From JAVBLV01 sp031553195 (GTDB taxonomy: Bacteria; Bacteroidota; Bacteroidia; Bacteroidales; P3), in assembly GCA_031553195.1 (NCBI GenBank), contig JAVBLV010000101.1, positions 1 through 46,885 of the forward strand: 46,885 nt of DNA. Reading direction: 5' to 3'. The position numbers were made by a program, and so were the translations under genes. How positions within the stretch are numbered: position 1 is the stretch's first letter; every line of letters begins with the position of its first letter. The notes beneath the pieces are model-generated. The model had not been told where the DNA came from. It saw only the letters and a list, made by a program, of their open reading frames with translations, and searched no databases. Of this stretch, positions 1-9,053 are shown in pieces.

Positions 1-167
1 CCTCTTTGAGGGTTCTCTTGAACCGGTTAGACCGGGCAGAAAGTATGCCCGAAATAAAAAAACAAAGCGAATGAACGGAAAATATCAAACTCTAACTAAT
101 TATAAAAGAGCTATATAATACTTAACTTAATGACATTGGGGGTTGGGGGTATTATCGAGGATCGTCA
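1..167. other. Intergenic sequence at left edge
   Basis: No coding region can be supported here. There is a small hairpin (GGGCA at 34-38 pairing with TGCCC at 46-50) followed by an A-rich stretch. It could be the terminator remnant of a gene lying to the left of the window, but too little is present to decide. Confidence 0.4.
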
Positions 168-217
168 TAAAAATAATCCCTCTTTTCTGACAAGTTATGA
201 AGAGAGGGATTATTTTT
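168..217 (-). terminator. Rho-independent terminator of the flavodiiron gene
   Basis: An 18-base inverted repeat with one mismatch (arms about 169-186 and 200-217) surrounds a short loop. The arms carry the core AATCCCTCT and its complement. It lies just downstream of the minus-strand flavodiiron gene, and T-rich sequence follows on that strand. The A/T-rich flanks on both sides could let it work in either direction. Confidence 0.75.
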
Positions 218-258
218 AAATTTTAGAATATTCCGGAAGCAAATTCCAATCTGAAAAT

Positions 259-1419
259 TTAAATTTTATCTGCTAATTCATTCTGAATATCAGATAATTG
301 ATTTTCGGTAGGAATGTAATTGATATTTTTAGTAAAAACAGTTTCGATATTAGACTTGTCAAAATACTCCTGAATTCCCTTTGCATTTTGTTGCGCCCAA
401 CCGTATGAACCGAAAATAACGCCTTTGCGTCCTTTAGGAGCTAATCCCTGCAAATAGGTTAAGAAAGCGGCTACATTGGGCATAATTCCTTTGTTCAAAG
501 TAGGCGAACCTACGCAAATATATTCCGCATCGGTAATTTCTGTCATAATGTCTGAAATATCAGTTAATTTCAGATCAAATAAACGTAAAATATATCCTTT
601 AGCTTCAAAAGCCTTATATACCGATCTCGCCATTTTCTCTGTTGAACCCCACATAGAATCGTAAATAATTACGGCTTTCTTCTCAGTTTTGTTTTGCGAC
701 CATTTTCCATAATGTTCTAATATGACGGGAATATGATCTTTCCAAATAATGCCATGGCTGGGCGCAATCATTTTAATATCCAGAGATGAAAGATCCTGTA
801 AAGCTTTTACTACCTGGGAGGAATACGGCAGCACAATATTGGCATAATATTTTTTAGCTTCTTCAATAACGATATCAAGGGGATATTCATCATCAAAACG
901 TTCATACGAAGCAATATGTTGACCAAAAGCGTCGTTAGAAAATAATGTTTTTTCTTCGGGCATATAAGTCACCATGTTATCAGGCCAATGAACCATGGGA
1001 GTCATAAAGAATTGCAAGTTCCTTTTCCCTATGGAAATTGTATCGCCGGAATTTACTATTTTAAAATTCCATTCTTTTTGATAATGTTCGCGCAAACCTT
1101 TTTCTCCGGCCTGCGAAGTAATAATGGTTGCGTTTTTAGCAATATCCATAATGCAGGGAACCGCTCCGGAATGATCCATTTCTACGTGGTTGACTATTAA
1201 ATAATCAATTTTTGCCGGATCGACAATAGTAGAAATCCGTTCTATCAGTTCAGTTGATAAATAACTTTTTACAGTATCTATCAAGGTGATTTTTTCATCA
1301 ATGATGAGATATGCGTTATAGGTAGAACCTCTTTGGGTTAAATAACCGTGGAAATTACGTAGCGACCAATCTATTCCGCCTACCCAAAATATGTTCTGTT
1401 TTACTTCAAAAGCTTTCAT
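259..1419 (-). CDS. fprA: Flavodiiron protein (A-type flavoprotein, FprA family)
   Basis: A cytoplasmic O2- and/or NO-reducing enzyme that protects anaerobes from oxygen or nitric oxide. The 386-residue protein has the two expected domains. The N-terminal metallo-beta-lactamase-like domain (about 1-245) carries the diiron ligand set: H78, E80, D82 and H83 (motif HVEMDHSG), then H144, D163 and H222. The C-terminal flavodoxin domain (about 248-386) has an FMN phosphate loop at S255-T260. There is no fused rubredoxin or NADH-oxidase domain, so a separate electron donor is needed. It is a single-gene unit with its own terminator and diverges from the aspA promoter. The sequence cannot tell whether O2 or NO is the preferred substrate. 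Confidence 0.93.
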   Translation of the reverse strand: MKAFEVKQNIFWVGGIDWSLRNFHGYLTQRGSTYNAYLIIDEKITLIDTVKSYLSTELIERISTIVDPAKIDYLIVNHVEMDHSGAVPCIMDIAKNATIITSQAGEKGLREHYQKEWNFKIVNSGDTISIGKRNLQFFMTPMVHWPDNMVTYMPEEKTLFSNDAFGQHIASYERFDDEYPLDIVIEEAKKYYANIVLPYSSQVVKALQDLSSLDIKMIAPSHGIIWKDHIPVILEHYGKWSQNKTEKKAVIIYDSMWGSTEKMARSVYKAFEAKGYILRLFDLKLTDISDIMTEITDAEYICVGSPTLNKGIMPNVAAFLTYLQGLAPKGRKGVIFGSYGWAQQNAKGIQEYFDKSNIETVFTKNINYIPTENQLSDIQNELADKI

Positions 1420-1620
1420 ATATTTTGATATTTAATGGTTAACAAGTAAACTTCTTCAAGCATGCAATTGTTCATATTCGGTAAATATATGATAATGTTG
1501 CTTGCCGATGTTAAAAATAATGATGGATTTCAGTTTATTGTATTCCAATCTGCAAATGAAAATCCAAATACAAACTTACGGAAAATTTAATTGTAGCAAT
1601 TGTTTTTCCCTTTTCAAACC

Positions 1621-1651
1621 TTGTTTCCAATACTTTTTTTATGTATGTTTG
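1621..1651 (+). promoter_or_regulatory. Bacteroides-type promoter of aspA
   Basis: A -33 TTG (1621-1623) and a -7 box TATGTTTG (1644-1651) are separated by 20 bases, matching the sigma-ABfr consensus TTG / TAnnTTTG. Transcription would start near 1658, giving a leader of about 50 bases before the aspA start at 1706. Confidence 0.75.
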
Positions 1652-1705
1652 CAGCGGGTTTTGGCCCTGTATTTAGTGTTTTATTTAATTAACAATTAAT
1701 ATATT

Positions 1706-3115
1706 ATGAGTAAAGGTATGCGTACGGAAAGCGACTTGATCGGGTCGCGCGAAATTCCGTCAGAAGCTCTTTATGGCGTACAAACGTTAAGAGGAATTGA
1801 AAATTTTAAAATCAGCGGCATTTTATTACACCAATATCCTAATTTTATAAAGGGATTGGCGATAACAAAAATGGGCGCCGCCATTGCAAATGCCGAGGTA
1901 GGAATGATTACCGAGGAACAGAAAAATGCGATCGTAAAAGCCTGCCAGGAATTATTGGACGGAAAACATTATGAGCAATTTCCTTTGGATATGATTCAGG
2001 GCGGCGCAGGGACGTCAACCAATATGAATGCCAACGAGGTAATTGCAAATCGCGCATTGGAAATCATGGGAAAAGAACGCGGACAATATGAATTCTGCTC
2101 TCCAAATGATCATGTAAATGCCTCTCAATCAACAAACGATGCCTATCCGACGGCCATTCATTTTGCTGTTTATTATGAAAACCAAGATTTGGTAAAGCAT
2201 TTGGAGCAATTGATTGTTTCCCTCGAAAAGAAAGCAAAAGCATTTTCTAATATTCTTAAGATGGGACGCACTCAATTACAAGACGCTGTTCCTATGACAT
2301 TGGGACAAACGTTTCAAGCTTTTGCCGATACGTTAAAAGTAGAAATACGTAACTTGAACCGTTCTGCCGAGGAGTTTCTAACGGTTAACATGGGCGCTAC
2401 TGCCATTGGAACAGGAATTTGTTCCCGTCCTAACTATAGTCAACATTGCATTGCAGCGTTGAACATGATTTCAGGTTTAAAAATAACTTTGGCCGAAAAT
2501 TTGGTTGAAGCCACTTCCGATACTTCTTCGCTGGTAGCTTATTCGTCCGGATTAAAACGCCTCTGCATTAAAGTCAATAAAATTTGTAATGATTTGCGTT
2601 TAATGTCCTCGGGCCCTCGTTGCGGATTACAAGAAATTCATTTACCCGAAATGCAACCGGGTTCTTCTATTATGCCGGGAAAAGTAAATCCGGTTATTCC
2701 CGAAGTAATGAATCAGATTTGCTTCAAGGTAATAGGAAATGATTTATGCGTTACATTAGCTGCCGATAATGCTCAATTAGAGTTGAACGTAATGGAACCT
2801 GTTATCGTGCATGCGATCTTCGAATCCCTGTCTTTGTTGAAAAACGGGTTCGACACGCTTCGCACGCTTTGTATTGACGGAGTTGAAGCCAATGAAGAAC
2901 GTTGCAAGGAATTAGTGCAAAAAAGTATAGGTATTGTAACGGCCTTAAATCCTTATATCGGTTATAAAACTTCCACCAAAATTGCTAAAGAAGCCATGGA
3001 AACAGGAAGAGGCGTTTATGAATTAGTATTGGAAAAGGGAATTTTAACCAAACAACAATTGGATACTATTTTAAGTCCTGAAAACATGATTAAACCGGTA
3101 GAATTAAAATTCTAG
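1706..3115 (+). CDS. aspA: Aspartate ammonia-lyase (aspartase)
   Basis: Cytoplasmic enzyme that converts L-aspartate to fumarate and ammonia. Fumarate then feeds the fumarate respiration typical of Bacteroidales. At 469 residues it matches the usual AspA length. It has the fumarase/aspartase superfamily signature GSSIMPGKVNP at about residues 317-328, and the following VIPE is typical of aspartase rather than class II fumarase. The substrate-loop motif GAGTSTNMNANEV lies near residue 100. The start is placed at the ATG behind a clear promoter; the second Met at residue 5 is an alternative. It is a monocistronic unit closed by a strong terminator. Main uncertainty: FumC shares the fold and much of the signature. 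Confidence 0.93.
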   Translation: MSKGMRTESDLIGSREIPSEALYGVQTLRGIENFKISGILLHQYPNFIKGLAITKMGAAIANAEVGMITEEQKNAIVKACQELLDGKHYEQFPLDMIQGGAGTSTNMNANEVIANRALEIMGKERGQYEFCSPNDHVNASQSTNDAYPTAIHFAVYYENQDLVKHLEQLIVSLEKKAKAFSNILKMGRTQLQDAVPMTLGQTFQAFADTLKVEIRNLNRSAEEFLTVNMGATAIGTGICSRPNYSQHCIAALNMISGLKITLAENLVEATSDTSSLVAYSSGLKRLCIKVNKICNDLRLMSSGPRCGLQEIHLPEMQPGSSIMPGKVNPVIPEVMNQICFKVIGNDLCVTLAADNAQLELNVMEPVIVHAIFESLSLLKNGFDTLRTLCIDGVEANEERCKELVQKSIGIVTALNPYIGYKTSTKIAKEAMETGRGVYELVLEKGILTKQQLDTILSPENMIKPVELKF

Positions 3116-3136
3116 TCGATCTTTAATAAATACAAC

Positions 3137-3179
3137 GAAGCCCTCTACAGGATTTTTCCTAGAAGAGGGCTTCTTTTTT
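3137..3179 (+). terminator. Terminator of aspA
   Basis: A 10-base inverted repeat (GAAGCCCTCT at 3137-3146, AGAGGGCTTC at about 3163-3172) is followed directly by a run of T. It sits 21 bases after the aspA stop. There is no comparable T-run on the minus strand, so it mainly serves aspA. Confidence 0.88.
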
Positions 3180-3198
3180 ATTTAATTATGAAAGGCGT

Positions 3199-3579
3199 TT
3201 AGGCTCCGATAAAATCTTTATAAGCTTTTGCATCCATTAATTCATTGACTTCGTGGGTATTTTGGATCCGTATTTTTATAATCCAACCTTCTTCATAAGG
3301 ATCGCTATTGATCAAGGCGGCGTTATTACCTAATGCGGCATTGAATTCCAAGACTTCGGCAGAAACCGGCATCATTAAATCCGAAACGGTTTTAACGGCT
3401 TCAATACTTCCGAATACCTCGTTTTTGCCCAATGTTTCTCCTTCGGTTTCCACATCTACAAAAACGATATCGCCCAATTCATTTTGAGCAAAGTCCGTAA
3501 TACCAATATAGGCTATATCGCCTTCCATTTTTAACCATTCATGGTCTGCTGAATACTTTAAATTTTCAGGGATTTTCAT
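3199..3579 (-). CDS. gcvH: Glycine cleavage system H protein
   Basis: Lipoylated carrier that shuttles the aminomethyl group between the P, T and L proteins of the glycine cleavage system. I chose the internal ATG at 3579 over the upstream ATG at 3633. It gives the usual family length (126 residues) and starts directly with the conserved MKIPENLKYS-type N-terminus. In addition, a good promoter (3610-3640) would start transcription inside the upstream extension. The lipoyl-attachment lysine is K63 in the motif EAVKTVSDL. The partner gcvP and gcvT genes are not in the window; the L-protein candidate lpdA lies 41 kb away. Confidence 0.93.
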   Translation of the reverse strand: MKIPENLKYSADHEWLKMEGDIAYIGITDFAQNELGDIVFVDVETEGETLGKNEVFGSIEAVKTVSDLMMPVSAEVLEFNAALGNNAALINSDPYEEGWIIKIRIQNTHEVNELMDAKAYKDFIGA

Positions 3580-3609
3580 TCTAACTATTTTTAATATTGA
3601 TTGAGGGTT

Positions 3610-3640
3610 CAAAATTACATTTTTTTTCAACATCAGACAA
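3610..3640 (-). promoter_or_regulatory. Bacteroides-type promoter of gcvH
   Basis: Read on the minus strand: TTG (3640-3638), a 20-base spacer, then TAATTTTG (3617-3610), an exact fit to TTG / TAnnTTTG. The predicted transcript starts near 3603, about 24 bases before the gcvH ATG at 3579 and downstream of the alternative ATG at 3633. It therefore decides the start codon. Confidence 0.72.
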
Positions 3641-4344
3641 ATAATTTATTTCAATATTCGATGACCGAAGTAAAACAATTATTTATTTGTTGATCGTTGA
3701 TTTCTCAGAAAAAAAATTAACGAAACAGAAAATATTTATTTCGTAAAGTGTAGAAAATATAACAAAAAACCTTTTTCGAAGAGTTTATATATTCCATAAA
3801 AAACAAATGTTTCCATTTTTGAACTATTGTTTTTGTTGTCTGTTTATTCAATGCGGTTTTATTATAAATGCGAAAGGCTGGTTGGCTTATAAATATTTAA
3901 TTATTTAGAAATAAATGAAGTATCGCACTGATAGATTTGCTTTTGCGAATGGATTAATATAGACAATATATTTTTTATTTCGGATATAAACATTTTAATG
4001 TTATTAGATTATGTTTTATTCGAGGCATATAATTCAAAACCGGAAAGGCTTTGTTAGCAAAATTGAAATATGAATTGTACCTTTGCACGGTTTTTACATA
4101 TCTTTGTATTAGTAATAAACTATGATTCTGAATAAAATAGATTTGGATATTGCTAGTCGGTTTATTGTTCGGGGAGGAAAACAATAATATTTCTTTTTCA
4201 ATTATGAGTTAAATATAATTTGATTTTTGAAGTGATTATTGTGAAATAATATGCTTTAAGCGGAGACAAAGAATATACATAAAGATAAATTTACTATATA
4301 GTTAACCTATTTAATTATTTTTATTAATCGATATCATATTAGTC
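3641..4344. other. Long AT-rich gene-free region
   Basis: About 700 bases without a convincing gene. The only small open frame (minus strand, 3975-4184) has no recognisable protein features. The region probably holds the control sequences of the OmpA-family gene at 4345, including two -7-like boxes (TACCTTTG at 4078-4085, TATCTTTG at 4099-4106). Apart from these I see only A/T-rich sequence and no large inverted repeat. Confidence 0.5.
4075..4106 (+). promoter_or_regulatory. Candidate promoter of the OmpA-family gene
   Basis: TTG (4075-4077), 21 bases, then TATCTTTG (4099-4106). A second -7-like box, TACCTTTG, overlaps the spacer at 4078-4085. If used, the leader would be about 230 bases long, which is unusually long, so a closer non-consensus promoter cannot be excluded. 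Confidence 0.4.
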
Positions 4345-5544
4345 ATGAAGCGTTTTGTTTTATTTTCTTTTTTTGTTTTTTTAGTAGCAGCTGGAAATAT
4401 TTTTGCTCAACAAAAGGAATATAGCCATTGGTCTTTGGGTTTAAAAGGCGGCGTTACGAGAGGAGAATTTTCCGGAAGCGGTATTTTAGCAGATGATGCT
4501 AAGTATGGATTTGCTTTTGGGGTAGAATTAGAGAGAACATTTAATCCTTTGTGGGGTATTGCTCTAGAATATGAATACGTTAATTATTCAAATTTTGATA
4601 TAGATGCATATACTAACGAGATTGGTTTATTAGGCAGCGTAAATCTTTCTAATTTACTGGCAAAATACAGGCGCGGCAATTGGCAAAGATTAAATCTTTA
4701 CGGACGTTTGGGCGCAGGACTTTCATTTTATCGCGCTCAAACGGATGCAACTACTATCGTTTTGCCCATGGGAGCGTCGCTCGAATATAATGTTTGTAAA
4801 CATTTAGCTTTGGGATTGACAGGTGAAAGAAGATGGCATACTTCCAATAGCATGGGATTAGGACGCGAAGTAGAAGATAAAGTCGTAATCTGGTCCGCAT
4901 TGGCCAATGTTCGTATTAAATTTGGGGCAAAACAACATATCAGAGATACAAAACTAACCGATTATGAGGCAGTTTTCATGGAGGAAGCCAATCGTTACGA
5001 TGATGCGCCGTTGAAAAAAGCGCTTTCTGATAATGAAAATGCAGTTAATCAGTTAAAAGATCAATTGAATAAAGCCAATACCGATCTAAACCGGTTAAAT
5101 AATGATTTGATTAAGGCCAACAGCGATATTAATAAAACAAAAGAAGAACTTGCTAAATGTTGCCAGGAGAAAGCGAATACTACATCTCCCCTGGCTCCGA
5201 CCAATAATAATATCCATTTCAAAAACGTAGAATTTAATTTTAACGAATATGCTATATTGCCTTCTTTCCAATCGGAATTGGATATGTTGGCCGAAATAAT
5301 GAAAAGCCAGCCCAACCTAAAATTGGAAATAGTCGGACATACCGATAATTCGGGAGGCGAAAAATTAAATCAGGAACTTTCGATCAATAGGGCGCGGGCT
5401 GCCGCCGATTACTTGATTGAGAAAGGGGTGGGTTCCGATAGAATTATGATTAAAGGAATGGGATATAGCAAACCGACAGCTACAAATTCAACGGCAGAAG
5501 GACGCCAGAAAAATAGGCGCATTGAATTTACCTTTACTAAATAA
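4345..5544 (+). CDS. OmpA-family outer membrane protein
   Basis: A 399-residue envelope protein expected to tie the outer membrane to peptidoglycan. It has a signal peptide (about 1-21, cleaved after a FAQ-type site), then a beta-barrel-like domain (about 25-195) rich in alternating aromatic and glycine residues. A heptad-patterned coiled coil follows (about 225-275, many Leu/Asn/Lys), then an OmpA C-terminal domain (about 290-399). In the last, D334 and R349 have the spacing of the diaminopimelate-binding Asp/Arg pair, in GHTDNSG and NRARA. The coiled-coil spacer between barrel and OmpA domain is common in Bacteroidetes. It appears to be a single-gene unit with a long upstream control region. 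Confidence 0.9.
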   Translation: MKRFVLFSFFVFLVAAGNIFAQQKEYSHWSLGLKGGVTRGEFSGSGILADDAKYGFAFGVELERTFNPLWGIALEYEYVNYSNFDIDAYTNEIGLLGSVNLSNLLAKYRRGNWQRLNLYGRLGAGLSFYRAQTDATTIVLPMGASLEYNVCKHLALGLTGERRWHTSNSMGLGREVEDKVVIWSALANVRIKFGAKQHIRDTKLTDYEAVFMEEANRYDDAPLKKALSDNENAVNQLKDQLNKANTDLNRLNNDLIKANSDINKTKEELAKCCQEKANTTSPLAPTNNNIHFKNVEFNFNEYAILPSFQSELDMLAEIMKSQPNLKLEIVGHTDNSGGEKLNQELSINRARAAADYLIEKGVGSDRIMIKGMGYSKPTATNSTAEGRQKNRRIEFTFTK

Positions 5545-5659
5545 ACGCATTACGACTTAAATTTATGACATGCCAATACTTTCAAAGAGTTTGGCTGTCA
5601 TAAAATTGTTATTTTCTGAAATTAAAAAATGTTTAGAAAATAAAATTTAACCAGAATAA

Positions 5660-5817
5660 GAGGTTGTTTAAATTCTTAAGGAAAAGGTTTTGAAAGATAA
5701 AAATAGCAAGTTTGTAGATGGGACTTTTCCAGAATAGTAGCGTTATTTGGTAAAAATTCCGGCAAAAAAGAGCATTTTAGATCCAAAATACTTCATGGAA
5801 AAATTTTAAACGGTTAC
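5660..5817 (-). mobile_element. MITE-like repeat, copy A (decayed right end)
   Basis: About 158 bases that align over their full length with the reverse complement of the repeats at 9054-9213 and 45963-46121 (about 80-85% identity by eye). The left end GAGGTTGTttAAA is preserved. The right end has decayed to AAACGGTTAC where GACAACCTC is expected. It is flanked by TAA on the left and TTA on the right, so no direct target duplication remains. No coding capacity. It ends about 70 bases before the wza-like start and could influence that gene's promoter. Confidence 0.8.
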
Positions 5818-5853
5818 TTAGTTTCGGTCCGGCATTTAATTTCTACGATGAGT

Positions 5854-5861
5854 TAATTTTG
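5854..5861 (+). promoter_or_regulatory. Candidate -7 box of the wza-wzc unit
   Basis: TAATTTTG matches the TAnnTTTG -7 element and lies 26 bases before the wza-like start. No TTG occurs at the proper -33 distance, so support is partial. Confidence 0.38.
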
Positions 5862-5886
5862 TCATTTTTCGAATAAATCACAAAAA

Positions 5887-6717
5887 ATGAATGTTTTACA
5901 AAAATTATTCAATAAAAATCTTTTGAAATCAAGGAAGATTATTTATTGCAGTTTAATTTCTTTTATTCTAACTTCATGTATTACCACTAAACATATTACC
6001 TATTTTCAATCCAATCCTTCAATAGATGATGATATTGTTTCTCAGATAGAGAAGAAATATATTCCCAGTATTCAGGCAGGAGATATTTTATCTATAGTGG
6101 TCAGCAGTTTGGATAAACGGGCGGATGAAATGTTTAACCCCATTATGCAACAAACGGTTTCGCAAAATGCTACTCAAAATGTGGGTACAACGGCTCCGGC
6201 TCCGGTTATTGGTTTCACGGTTAACGATAGCGGTTTTATTGTTGTTCCTATGCTGGGTAAAGTACATGTGGCAGGACTTACTTCTCAAGAATTATCATCG
6301 CTATTGTCCGGAAAATATAGCGAATATTTGGAATCTCCCATGGTAATGGTTCGAATTGCAAACTTTAAAATATCAGTTTTAGGAGAAGTTGCAAGGCCGG
6401 CTGTATATACGGTTCCTAATGAAATGATTACTTTAACCGAAGCATTGGCTTTGGCGGGCGATCTGACTCTTTACGGAAAAAGAAAAAACGTCTTGGTTAT
6501 CAGAGAGGAAAATGGAATCCGTCAATTCGGAAGGGTTGATCTCACAAGCAGGGAAGTGTTTCTATCTCCATATTATTATCTACATTCGGGAGATATTGTC
6601 TATGTGGAACCTTCGTCAGGAAAGATTACTTCTTCGGATCGTTTGTACCAGTTAACGCCCATTGTGATTAGTTCATTGACTCTTTTGGTATTGATCATTA
6701 ATACTTTTGTAAAATAA
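5887..6717 (+). CDS. Polysaccharide export lipoprotein (Wza-like, SLBB)
   Basis: Outer-membrane or periplasmic export protein for capsular/exopolysaccharide. The N-terminus has a lipoprotein signal with lipobox LTSC, lipidated on C31. A polysaccharide biosynthesis/export domain follows (about 60-160, with the typical start IQAGDILSI near residue 60), then a SLBB-type domain (about 160-240, VLGEVARPAVYTV). A C-terminal hydrophobic helix (about 255-273) is seen in Bacteroidetes Wza homologues. At 276 residues it is shorter than E. coli Wza (about 380), as usual for this phylum. It lies 15 bases before the Wzc-like kinase and is probably co-transcribed with it. Confidence 0.9.
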   Translation: MNVLQKLFNKNLLKSRKIIYCSLISFILTSCITTKHITYFQSNPSIDDDIVSQIEKKYIPSIQAGDILSIVVSSLDKRADEMFNPIMQQTVSQNATQNVGTTAPAPVIGFTVNDSGFIVVPMLGKVHVAGLTSQELSSLLSGKYSEYLESPMVMVRIANFKISVLGEVARPAVYTVPNEMITLTEALALAGDLTLYGKRKNVLVIREENGIRQFGRVDLTSREVFLSPYYYLHSGDIVYVEPSSGKITSSDRLYQLTPIVISSLTLLVLIINTFVK

Positions 6718-6732
6718 TTTTCTTTTTGCTAT

Positions 6733-9042
6733 ATGGAGCAATCATACGTGAATCAGGAAAATGTAAAGGAAGAATCATCGATTGATTTGAAGAAAATTTT
6801 CTTCAAATATTTTTCGTATTGGAAGTGGTTTCTACTATCCTTTTTAATTTTTATGGCGTTGGGAGGAACGTACCTTTTTGTTGTTACGCCTTTATATAAA
6901 ATTAACGCCAGTATTCTTGTTAAGGATGAAAAGAAAACAGGAGGAACGGCTACTATGCTGGAGGAGTTGGATTTGTTTTCAGGTAAAAAAATTGTTGAAA
7001 ATGAAATGGAGATACTTCGTTCTTATACTCTCTCTGAAGAAGTAGTAAAAGATCTGAATTTACAGGTAAAATATACAGTAAAAAAAGGAGTTCGAACGCA
7101 TGAAATCTATAATAACGCGCCTATAAAAATTGAAGTGATTTCTCCTGCTCCCGAACTTTTTGAAAAACCCCTCACTGTAAACCTGGATAAAGAAAGAATC
7201 AGGATCAATGGAAAAAGCTATCCTAAAAATGCAATTATTACAGAGTCGTTCGGCAGTATTCGCACTACAGTATATGATTCTTTATCAGATAATTGTAAAA
7301 GTAATGAAACAATTTACGCGCTAGTTAGTCCTGTCAGGACGGTAGCCGAAAGTTTACGTGAAAATTTGCAAGTGTCTACTTCCGCAAAGGGAACATCCGT
7401 ACTCAGTTTATCTATTTTGTCGCCTATACCGAAAAAAGGAGAGGACATACTGAACCAGCTAATAACGGTATACAATAGGGCGGCTATTGCCGATAAAAAT
7501 AATTTGGCTGGAATAACGCTTTCATTTATTGATGAACGATTGAAACTATTGTCGGTAGATTTGCAGGATGCAGAACAAAAAGTAGAAACCTACAAAGCGG
7601 CGGAGGGGATCACCAATATCAGCGCCGAATCGGAGTTGTTTTTACAGGCCGTGCAACAAAATGATTTAGAGCTGAATAAAGTCTCCATACAATTGGATGT
7701 ATTACAGCATATAGAAGAATATGTTCTTTCCAATGACAACAACAGAGGCGGAACTCCTGCCACATTGGGTATCAACGATCCTACATTACTTTCTTTAATA
7801 GAAAGCCTTACCAAAGCGGAAACAGAGCGGGCAAAAACATTACGGACAACAAAGGCGGCTCACCCAGCTATGCAGGCGATTGATAATCAAATAAATGAAC
7901 TAAAACGCAGTATTATAGATAATATACAGGTATTGCGTCGAAGTCTTGAAATTACGCAAAGAAAACTTAAATCCGAAAACCGGCGCATTGAGATGATGAT
8001 TCAGTCTGTCCCCAGAAAAGAACGCCAATTGGTGGATATTACAAGGCAACAGGAAATAAAGAATCAATTATACGTTTACCTTCTTTCAAAAAGAGAAGAA
8101 ACTGCTATATCTTACGCCTCAACAGTAGCCGACAGCCGTTTGGTTGATGCTGCGCGTAGCAGCCAGCAGCCTGTAAAGCCCGTGAAGAGAAATATCATTC
8201 TCATCTTTGCTTTATTGGGTTTGTTTTTTCCGGTGGCTGTTTTATGGATAAGGGACCAATTCAATGATAAAATAGAATCTGTGGACGAAATAGAGAAAAA
8301 AGTCCAGGCCCCTATTTTAGGCGAGATTTCCTTTTTGTCAAAGTCAAATAAAACATTGTCGATGGTTAAAACCCATGGACGGCAAGCGGAACAAATCAGA
8401 ACGTTGCGTACCAATCTTGAATTTATGCAAACCGGAGGGGTTCGTTCCATTTTAATTACTTCGAGTATTGGCGGAGAAGGGAAATCTTTTTTAACGGCAA
8501 ATTTAGGCAACGCATTTGCCGCTCTGGGAAAACGTGTTATTTTGCTCGGGTTCGATCTCCGAAAACCGGGGTTGCATAAGGTCTTTGGAATAGAAAATAC
8601 GATTGGAATCAGCAATTATTTGGTGGGGCAGAATTCGTTACAGCAAATTATTCATAAAATCGATCAGGAAGGGAACTTGGATTTAATTACTTGCGGACAT
8701 ATTCCCCCTAATCCTCAGGAATTATTGCAAGGCGGGACTTTGCCGAAACTCATGGAGGAATTGAAACGACAATATGATTACGTTATTATAGATACTCCGC
8801 CGATAGGTTTGGTTAGCGATGCGCAGTTTTTAAGCCGTTATGCCGATGCTTCTGTTTTTGTGATGCGGCAAAGCTATACTCCGAAAGACCAGATAAAACT
8901 GGTAAATAGCCTGTTTAAAGAGAAAAGATTGGGGAATTTTGGCGTGGTTATTAATGGAATCAAGGATGATAAGTGGTATGGGTATTATGGAGTTCATAAA
9001 TATTATGGTCATTATTGCGAAGAAGAGAATACAAAAGGATAA
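6733..9042 (+). CDS. Wzc-like chain-length determinant and tyrosine kinase
   Basis: Inner-membrane co-polymerase that controls chain length and export of polysaccharide. The 769-residue protein has a first membrane helix (about 32-56), a long periplasmic Wzz domain with coiled coil (about 60-475), a second helix (about 482-502) and a cytoplasmic BY-kinase domain. In the kinase, Walker A is GGEGKS (580-585), Walker A' is VILLGFDLRKP, and Walker B lies in YVIIDTPP. The C-terminal tail has six tyrosines (749, 751, 752, 757, 758, 761), the expected autophosphorylation cluster. Walker A' reads GFD where IDAD-like sequence is more usual, but the aspartate is kept. It directly follows the Wza-like gene and is closed by MITE copy B. 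Confidence 0.93.
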   Translation: MEQSYVNQENVKEESSIDLKKIFFKYFSYWKWFLLSFLIFMALGGTYLFVVTPLYKINASILVKDEKKTGGTATMLEELDLFSGKKIVENEMEILRSYTLSEEVVKDLNLQVKYTVKKGVRTHEIYNNAPIKIEVISPAPELFEKPLTVNLDKERIRINGKSYPKNAIITESFGSIRTTVYDSLSDNCKSNETIYALVSPVRTVAESLRENLQVSTSAKGTSVLSLSILSPIPKKGEDILNQLITVYNRAAIADKNNLAGITLSFIDERLKLLSVDLQDAEQKVETYKAAEGITNISAESELFLQAVQQNDLELNKVSIQLDVLQHIEEYVLSNDNNRGGTPATLGINDPTLLSLIESLTKAETERAKTLRTTKAAHPAMQAIDNQINELKRSIIDNIQVLRRSLEITQRKLKSENRRIEMMIQSVPRKERQLVDITRQQEIKNQLYVYLLSKREETAISYASTVADSRLVDAARSSQQPVKPVKRNIILIFALLGLFFPVAVLWIRDQFNDKIESVDEIEKKVQAPILGEISFLSKSNKTLSMVKTHGRQAEQIRTLRTNLEFMQTGGVRSILITSSIGGEGKSFLTANLGNAFAALGKRVILLGFDLRKPGLHKVFGIENTIGISNYLVGQNSLQQIIHKIDQEGNLDLITCGHIPPNPQELLQGGTLPKLMEELKRQYDYVIIDTPPIGLVSDAQFLSRYADASVFVMRQSYTPKDQIKLVNSLFKEKRLGNFGVVINGIKDDKWYGYYGVHKYYGHYCEEENTKG

Positions 9043-9053
9043 TGTTTTTATAA

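Noticed and set aside
1..120. Possible tRNA 3' end at the left edge (ggttctcttgaacc)
   Set aside because: No T-loop consensus TTCGAAT and no acceptor pairing can be built; left as unassigned.
1502..1699. Open frame of 65 codons before aspA
   Set aside because: It spans the aspA promoter and has a low-complexity hydrophobic composition without a supported start.
3975..4184. Minus-strand open frame of 69 codons in the long gap before the OmpA-family gene
   Set aside because: No start signal, no recognisable protein pattern, and it covers the promoter-like boxes of the OmpA-family gene.
8112..8615. Minus-strand open frame of 167 codons inside the wzc-like gene
   Set aside because: Antisense shadow of a strongly supported kinase gene; no family features.
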